Assembly (NCBI RefSeq): GCF_002095385.1 | Contig: NZ_MIPP01000010.1 | Coordinates: 1-64,000 of the forward strand | From: Pantoea eucrina | GTDB lineage: Bacteria; Pseudomonadota; Gammaproteobacteria; Enterobacterales; Enterobacteriaceae | Direction of reading: 5' to 3' | DNA length: 64,000 nt | Made by a program: the position numbers and the translations under genes | Shown here: one piece after another, positions 59,482 to 64,000 of the stretch | How positions within the stretch are numbered: position 1 is the stretch's first letter | How the letters are laid out: the number at the start of each line of letters is the position of its first letter | The notes under the pieces: model-generated | The model's database searches: none | What the model saw: the letters and a program-made list of their open reading frames with translations, nothing else | Told to the model about the DNA's origin: nothing

Positions 59482-60984
59482 TCAGCGGGCTAAACGGTAA
59501 TAAACTTCGTTCCAGCGCAGCGCATCCTTAAACGCAGGCAGGCGGGTTTCTTCATCGATCACCATCACTTCAATTCCGTTCAGTTCGCCGTAGAGATACA
59601 TATCCTCCAGATCCAGCGCCTGACTGAATACCGTATGGTGCGCACCGCCGCCGAGGATCCACGCTTCTGACGCAGTTGCCAGCGACGGCTGGGCGCGCCA
59701 CAGCGCGCGGGCAACCGGCAGCTTCGGCAGCGGTTCAGGCTGTTCAATCGCATCCACTACGTTAACCAGCAGGCGGAAACGATCGCCAAGATCAATTACG
59801 CTGGCATTGATCGCGCGTCCGGCAGGCGTTGAGAAAATCAGACGCGCCGGATCGGCTTTACCGCCAATTCCCAGGAACTGGACGTCAATCAGCGGCTTCT
59901 CCTCTTTGGCAATGGAAGGGCAGACTTCCAGCATGTGCGAACCCAGTACCAGATCGTTGCCCGGAGAGAAGTGATACGTGTAATCCTCCATAAAGGAGGT
60001 GCCGCCGGCACGTGCGCCCGCCTGCACTTTGAGAATGTGCAGCAGCGCTGCGGTTTTCCAGTCACCTTCGCCGGCAAAGCCATAGCCCTGGCCCATCAGA
60101 CGCTGCACCGCCAGTCCCGGCAGCTGCGTCATACCGTGCAGCGTCTGGAAGTTGGTCGTGAACGCTTTACATCCTTCATCCTCCAGGAAGCGCTTCAGGC
60201 CCAGCTCAATGCGCGCTGCGTCCAGCACGTTCTGCCGCTTGTCGCCGTTAACGGCTGCCGCCTCGCTGAAGAGATACTGACTTTCATACTCATCGATCAG
60301 CGCGCTGACGTCACCGTCGCTGACGCCATTGATCACCTCAACCAGATCGCCCACGCCCCAGCCGTTAACGGCGTAGCCAAACTGGATCTGTGCGGCAACT
60401 TTGTCGCCTTCGGTTACGGCAACTTCCCGCATATTATCGCCAAAGCGGGCAACCTTAAGCTGCTGGCTTGCCTGTTTTGCCAGCGCCGCGTTGATCCAGC
60501 GGCCGATACGCTGCTGGCTGGTGCGATCCTGCCAGTGGCCGGTGATGACGTTGTGCTGCAGTCCCATGCGGGCGCCGATGAAACCGAATTCGCGGCCGCC
60601 GTGTGCGGTCTGGTTCAGGTTCATAAAATCCATATCCATGCTGTCCCACGGGATCTCTGCGTTGAACTGAGTATGGAACTGCAGCAGTGGCTTATTCAGA
60701 ACGCTCAATCCGCCGATCCACATTTTTGCCGGCGAAAACGTGTGCAGCCAGGTGATGATGCCGACGCACTGATTGTCGTGATTCGCTGCCCGGCAAAGCG
60801 CCAGCGCTTCATCCGGCGATTTGACCAGCGGCTGCAGCACCAGCGGCACCGGCAGCGTGCCAGCCTGATTAAGTCCTTCCATCACCTGACGGGCGTGCTC
60901 TTCCACCTGGCGCAACGTTTCCGCGCCGTAGAGGTGCTGTGTACCGATAACAAACCACACCTGCTGTGCGTTATGCTGTTCCAT
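59482..60984 (-). CDS. araA: L-arabinose isomerase
   Basis: Cytoplasmic Mn2+-dependent enzyme that converts L-arabinose to L-ribulose. 500 residues (E. coli 500). Catalytic/metal residues are in [10 protein letters not shown] (Glu about 306), [13 protein letters not shown] (Glu about 333), [12 protein letters not shown] (His about 350) and [10 protein letters not shown] (His about 449). Twelve bases after araB. In E. coli araD follows; here the operon ends in a terminator. Confidence 0.97.
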   Translation of the reverse strand: MEQHNAQQVWFVIGTQHLYGAETLRQVEEHARQVMEGLNQAGTLPVPLVLQPLVKSPDEALALCRAANHDNQCVGIITWLHTFSPAKMWIGGLSVLNKPLLQFHTQFNAEIPWDSMDMDFMNLNQTAHGGREFGFIGARMGLQHNVITGHWQDRTSQQRIGRWINAALAKQASQQLKVARFGDNMREVAVTEGDKVAAQIQFGYAVNGWGVGDLVEVINGVSDGDVSALIDEYESQYLFSEAAAVNGDKRQNVLDAARIELGLKRFLEDEGCKAFTTNFQTLHGMTQLPGLAVQRLMGQGYGFAGEGDWKTAALLHILKVQAGARAGGTSFMEDYTYHFSPGNDLVLGSHMLEVCPSIAKEEKPLIDVQFLGIGGKADPARLIFSTPAGRAINASVIDLGDRFRLLVNVVDAIEQPEPLPKLPVARALWRAQPSLATASEAWILGGGAHHTVFSQALDLEDMYLYGELNGIEVMVIDEETRLPAFKDALRWNEVYYRLAR

Positions 60985-60996
60985 TAAACCACTCCT

Positions 60997-62682
60997 TTAC
61001 TGTGCGGATAGGGTGCGCGGCGCGTACTGTGGTTCAGCTGCCTCACACCAGTTTTGATAACGTTGATAGAGCTGCTCATATGCCGCTACGCGCTGTGCGT
61101 CGGGCTGCAGCGTGACAGCAACCGGGCTGGCCATCACCTGCTGCGCGGCAGGTACGTCGGGATAGACTTCCGCCGCCACGGCCGCAAAAATTGCCGCGCC
61201 CAGCGCGCAGCACTCGTCTGAGGCGACAATATCCAGCGGACGGTTCATCACATCACAACACGCCTGCATAATGGCAGGGGACTTGCGGGCGATACCACCC
61301 AGCGTCAGGATGCTCTTTACCGGGATCGCCTGCTGCTCAAAACACTCCATAATCGCCCGCGCACCAAAAGCGGTGGCGGCGATCAGACCGCCAAACAAAG
61401 CCGGCGCATCGGTGCCCAGGTTGAGATCGGTGATCACACCTTTCAGCCGCTGGTTTGCATCCGGGGTGCGGCGTCCGTTAAACCAGTCCAGCACCACCGG
61501 CAGATGATCGAGCTGCGGATTAGCGGCCCACGCTTCGGTGAGTTCGCGGATCAGATCCTGCTGCAGCGCAGCCAGCTGCGGCTGCAGCTCAGGGTGGCGC
61601 TGCGCAGCCTGCTGCAGAGGCCAGCCGAGCAGGCGGCTGAACCAGGCGTAGATATCGCCAAAAGCAGACTGGCCCGCTTCACAGCCAATGGCGCCGGGAA
61701 CGACGCTGCCGTCAACCTGGCCGCAGATGCCCCGGATAGCACGATCGCCGACGGTTTCGCTGTCTGCAATCAGAATATCGCAGGTCGATGTACCGATGAC
61801 TTTAACCAGCGTATAGGGCTGAGCACCGGCACCAACCGCACCCATATGGCAGTCAAAGGCGCCGCCAGAGATGACCACCTGTTCAGATAACCCAAGGCGG
61901 GCAGCCCATTCAGCGCTCAGCGTGCCAACCGGCAGGTCAGCGGTCCAGGTATCGGTAAACAGCGGCGAGTCGAGCTGTTCTGTCAGCATCGGATCAAGCG
62001 CGTTGAGAAAGGCCACGTCCGGCAGGCCCTGCCACTCCGGATGCCAGAGCGATTTATGCCCGGCGGCGCAGCGCCCGCGGCGCAGCTTATCGGGGGCGGT
62101 CGTACCGCTTAGCAGCGCCGGCACCCAGTCGCAGAGTTCAACCCAGGAGACCGCCGCCTCCCGCACGGCAGCATCCTCCCGCGAGACGTGTAAGATTTTG
62201 GCCCAGAACCATTCAGATGAGTAAATGCCGCCGATATAGCGGGTGTAGTCGGTAAAGCGCCCGCTGTGGCAGAGACGGGTGATCTCTTCAGCTTCCTCAA
62301 TCGCGGTGTGATCTTTCCACAACACAAACATGGCGTTGGGATTCGCCGCAAACTCCGGACGCAGCGCCAGTACATTGCCGTTGCGATCGACAGGGGCCGG
62401 TGTTGATCCGGTTGTATCCACGCCGATCCCGGCAACCGCTGCGCGCTGCGCGGGTGTTAACGCCTGAATCACGCTGACCAGCGCCTGCTCCAGCGCATCG
62501 ATATAGTCCTGCGGATGATGACGAAACCGGTTGGCGTGCGCGTCGCAGAACTGGCCCTGCGCCCAGCGCGGATAGTTGACCACCGCTTTTTCCAGCTCTT
62601 TGCCGCTGTGGCAGTCAACCGCCAGCGCACGCACTGAGTCACTGCCAAAATCCAGCCCAATTGTTATGGCGCCAGCACCCAT
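60997..62682 (-). CDS. araB: L-ribulokinase
   Basis: FGGY-family kinase that phosphorylates L-ribulose to L-ribulose 5-phosphate. 561 residues (E. coli 566). N-terminal ATPase motif [17 protein letters not shown] at residue 7, [13 protein letters not shown] near 95, and the C-terminal [21 protein letters not shown] near 443. Paired AraC half-sites lie about 135-170 bases upstream. The divergent gene is araF. Confidence 0.96.
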   Translation of the reverse strand: MGAGAITIGLDFGSDSVRALAVDCHSGKELEKAVVNYPRWAQGQFCDAHANRFRHHPQDYIDALEQALVSVIQALTPAQRAAVAGIGVDTTGSTPAPVDRNGNVLALRPEFAANPNAMFVLWKDHTAIEEAEEITRLCHSGRFTDYTRYIGGIYSSEWFWAKILHVSREDAAVREAAVSWVELCDWVPALLSGTTAPDKLRRGRCAAGHKSLWHPEWQGLPDVAFLNALDPMLTEQLDSPLFTDTWTADLPVGTLSAEWAARLGLSEQVVISGGAFDCHMGAVGAGAQPYTLVKVIGTSTCDILIADSETVGDRAIRGICGQVDGSVVPGAIGCEAGQSAFGDIYAWFSRLLGWPLQQAAQRHPELQPQLAALQQDLIRELTEAWAANPQLDHLPVVLDWFNGRRTPDANQRLKGVITDLNLGTDAPALFGGLIAATAFGARAIMECFEQQAIPVKSILTLGGIARKSPAIMQACCDVMNRPLDIVASDECCALGAAIFAAVAAEVYPDVPAAQQVMASPVAVTLQPDAQRVAAYEQLYQRYQNWCEAAEPQYAPRTLSAQ

Positions 62683-62814
62683 CGGGATTCTCCTGTGTGA
62701 GTTATCTGGGTTCTATCCTGCGAGGCAATGCCATAAGCCGTTAGTCATCAGCGGCTGAGAATATGTACTTTTCTGTCATCGGACAGGTTGTGTGATCGGC
62801 CGCAAAAGTCAGAC

Positions 62815-62852
62815 ACCGGTTAATTTTGCTGAATATATGGATATTTTTGCCT
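62815..62852 (-). promoter_or_regulatory. paired AraC site (araI1-araI2) of the araBA promoter
   Basis: On the minus strand AGGCAAAAATATCCATA (62836-62852) resembles araI1, and CAGCAAAATTAACCGGT (62815-62831) resembles araI2; they are direct repeats 21 bases apart, as at the E. coli araBAD promoter. A -35-like CTGACT follows I2 directly. The -10 element is weak. Confidence 0.65.
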
Positions 62853-62861
62853 TCGTTTTGC

Positions 62862-62883
62862 TATGTGATACCGCTCTACATTT
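62862..62883. promoter_or_regulatory. possible CRP site between araB and araF
   Basis: TATGTGATACCGCTCTACAT has the TGTGA half intact and a poorer second half. It lies about 29 bases upstream of araI1 (centre to centre), close to the spacing at E. coli araBAD. Catabolite control is inferred from this layout. The rest of 62884-63049 should contain the araF promoter; no clear AraC pair was identified there. Confidence 0.4.
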
Positions 62884-63049
62884 TGCGCCGCGTTTCTCGC
62901 TACAACTAGCCCAGCGTTTGCACAGCCTTTCAGCAACTCTTGAGCTAACGCGCTGATTTTGCGCTGTACACGAAAGCAGAATTCAGATGGTAGCGTTTAC
63001 ACAAAAACGTTAATAACAGCGATAAAACACCATTGTGCCGGAGAGCATC

Positions 63050-64000
63050 ATGCATAAATTCACTAAAGCGCTGGCGGCCGTCAGCCTCGCCGCGGTTATG
63101 TCACATTCCGCTATCGCCGAGACGATGAAGCTCGGTTTTCTCGTTAAACAGCCAGAGGAGCCGTGGTTCCAGACCGAATGGAAATTTGCCGATAAAGCGG
63201 GCAAAGATCTGGGTTTTGAAGTGATTAAAATTGCTGTACCGGATGGTGAAAAAACGCTTAACGCCATCGACAGCCTGGCGGCCAGCGGCGCAAAAGGTTT
63301 TGTCATCTGCACCCCCGATCCCAAACTCGGTTCGGCCATTATGGCAAAAGCGCGCAGCTACGATCTGAAAGTGATCGCGGTAGATGACCAGTTTGTCACA
63401 GCGAAAGGCAAGCCGATGGAGACCGTTCCGCTGGTGATGATGGCGGCAACGAAGATCGGCGAGCGCCAGGGTCAGGAACTCTATAAAGAGATGCAGAAGC
63501 GCGGCTGGGACGTTAAAGAGACCGCGGTAATGGCGATCACTGCTAACGAGCTGGATACGGCGCGTCGTCGTACCGGCGGCTCTATGGCGGCCATTAAAGC
63601 AGCAGGCTTCCCTGAGAAGCAGATTTATCAGGTTCCTACCAAATCCAACGATATCCCCGGCGCGTTTGATGCCGGTAACTCCCTGCTGGTGCAGCACCCG
63701 GAAGTCAAACACTGGCTGATTGTCGGTATGAACGATAACACCGTGCTGGGCGGCGTGCGCGCCACAGAAGGTCAGGGTTTTAAAGCAGCAGATGTGATCG
63801 GTATCGGCATCAACGGCGTGGATGCGATCAGCGAACTCTCTAAAGGCTCTGCGACCGGTTTCTATGGTTCGCTGCTGCCCAGCCCGGACGTTCACGGTTA
63901 TAAGAGCAGCCAGATGCTCTACAACTGGATCACTAAAGGCGAAGAGCCCGCCAGATTTACTGAGGTGACAGATGTGGTGCTGATCACCCGCGATAACTTC
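63050..64000 (+). CDS. araF: L-arabinose ABC transporter substrate-binding protein, 3' end cut by the window
   Basis: Periplasmic L-arabinose-binding protein of the AraFGH importer. 317 codons are present and the frame is still open at the edge; E. coli AraF has 329, so about 12 are missing. Signal peptide MHKFTKALAAVSLAAVMSHS and onward to about residue 23. The mature protein follows E. coli nearly residue for residue: LGFLVKQPEEPWFQTEWKF, ICTPDPKLGSAIMAKAR, VDDQF and MNDNTVLGGVRATEGQG contain the ligand-contacting Lys, Trp, Asp, Arg and Asn. GGAGAGC precedes the ATG. araG and araH presumably follow outside the window. Confidence 0.96.
   Translation, partial: MHKFTKALAAVSLAAVMSHSAIAETMKLGFLVKQPEEPWFQTEWKFADKAGKDLGFEVIKIAVPDGEKTLNAIDSLAASGAKGFVICTPDPKLGSAIMAKARSYDLKVIAVDDQFVTAKGKPMETVPLVMMAATKIGERQGQELYKEMQKRGWDVKETAVMAITANELDTARRRTGGSMAAIKAAGFPEKQIYQVPTKSNDIPGAFDAGNSLLVQHPEVKHWLIVGMNDNTVLGGVRATEGQGFKAADVIGIGINGVDAISELSKGSATGFYGSLLPSPDVHGYKSSQMLYNWITKGEEPARFTEVTDVVLITRDNF

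Noticed and set aside
59935..60987. 350-codon plus-strand reading frame across araA
   Set aside because: Antisense to araA, which is intact over its full length.
63101..63895. 264-codon minus-strand reading frame at the right edge
   Set aside because: Antisense to araF, whose identity over 317 codons is unmistakable.

Overview
The window is an enterobacterial chromosome segment. Gene content and protein similarity place it in Enterobacterales, most likely Erwiniaceae (Pantoea/Erwinia type). The order ppsA - ydiK - ydiJ - sufABCDSE - ldtE - lpp - pykF - valine tRNAs - mdtK - ribE - cfa - punC/punR - purR - mepH - grxD - rnt - gloA - nemA - nemR follows the E. coli 37-38 min region. After it come ydhL - ydhF - sodC - ydhKJI - slyA - slyB - anmK - mliC - pdxH - tyrS - pdxY - gstA - dtpA - nth - rsxEGDCBA - ydgK - cnu. 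Interruptions of that order (an EptA-type lipid A transferase, a MscS-family channel, an unknown lipoprotein, and the sugar genes at the right end), together with palindromes of the type GGGGCGCATTCATGCGCCCC, argue against Escherichia itself. The genus call is inference.

Left part (0-17.5 kb): central carbon metabolism and iron. ppsA and pykF catalyse opposite conversions between pyruvate and PEP, and both carry a recognisable Cra site. Between ppsA and ydiK lies a homologue of the RprA small RNA with an RcsB-type box upstream; it is too short to appear as a protein gene. An uncharacterised 134-residue protein sits directly behind a near-perfect Fur box, next to the complete suf Fe-S assembly operon. 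The Braun lipoprotein gene, an L,D-transpeptidase and three tandem tRNA-Val(GAC) genes follow.

Middle (17.5-45 kb): drug and purine efflux (mdtK, punC), riboflavin synthase, cfa, PurR, cell-wall hydrolase mepH, glutaredoxin 4, RNase T, an electrophile-detoxification cluster (gloA, nemA, nemR) with two palindromic operators, an EptA-like phosphoethanolamine transferase, periplasmic Cu,Zn superoxide dismutase, an FUSC/HlyD/DUF1656 efflux set, SlyA/SlyB, anhydroMurNAc kinase, vitamin B6 genes and tyrS. Three genes in 35.6-43.3 kb (ydhJ, tyrS, gstA) are each broken by one missing base in a short G/C context. The clustering, and the essential nature of tyrS, point to residual indel errors in this sequence more than to real pseudogenes.

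Right part (45-64 kb): a MscS-family channel, the rsxABCDGE-nth operon (electron transport complex that keeps SoxR reduced, plus endonuclease III), ydgK and the Hha-like cnu. Then comes an arabinose region: a YtfQRT-YjfF-type furanose ABC importer, convergent araBA, and divergent araF (cut by the window edge). A strong AraC half-site lies upstream of the ytfQ homologue and a paired AraC site lies upstream of araB, so the importer, catabolic genes and araF plausibly form one arabinose regulon. araD is not next to araBA; that place is taken by a terminator and an array of palindromes and 31-bp and 42-bp tandem repeats. No prophage, insertion sequence, CRISPR array or evident novel defence system is visible.
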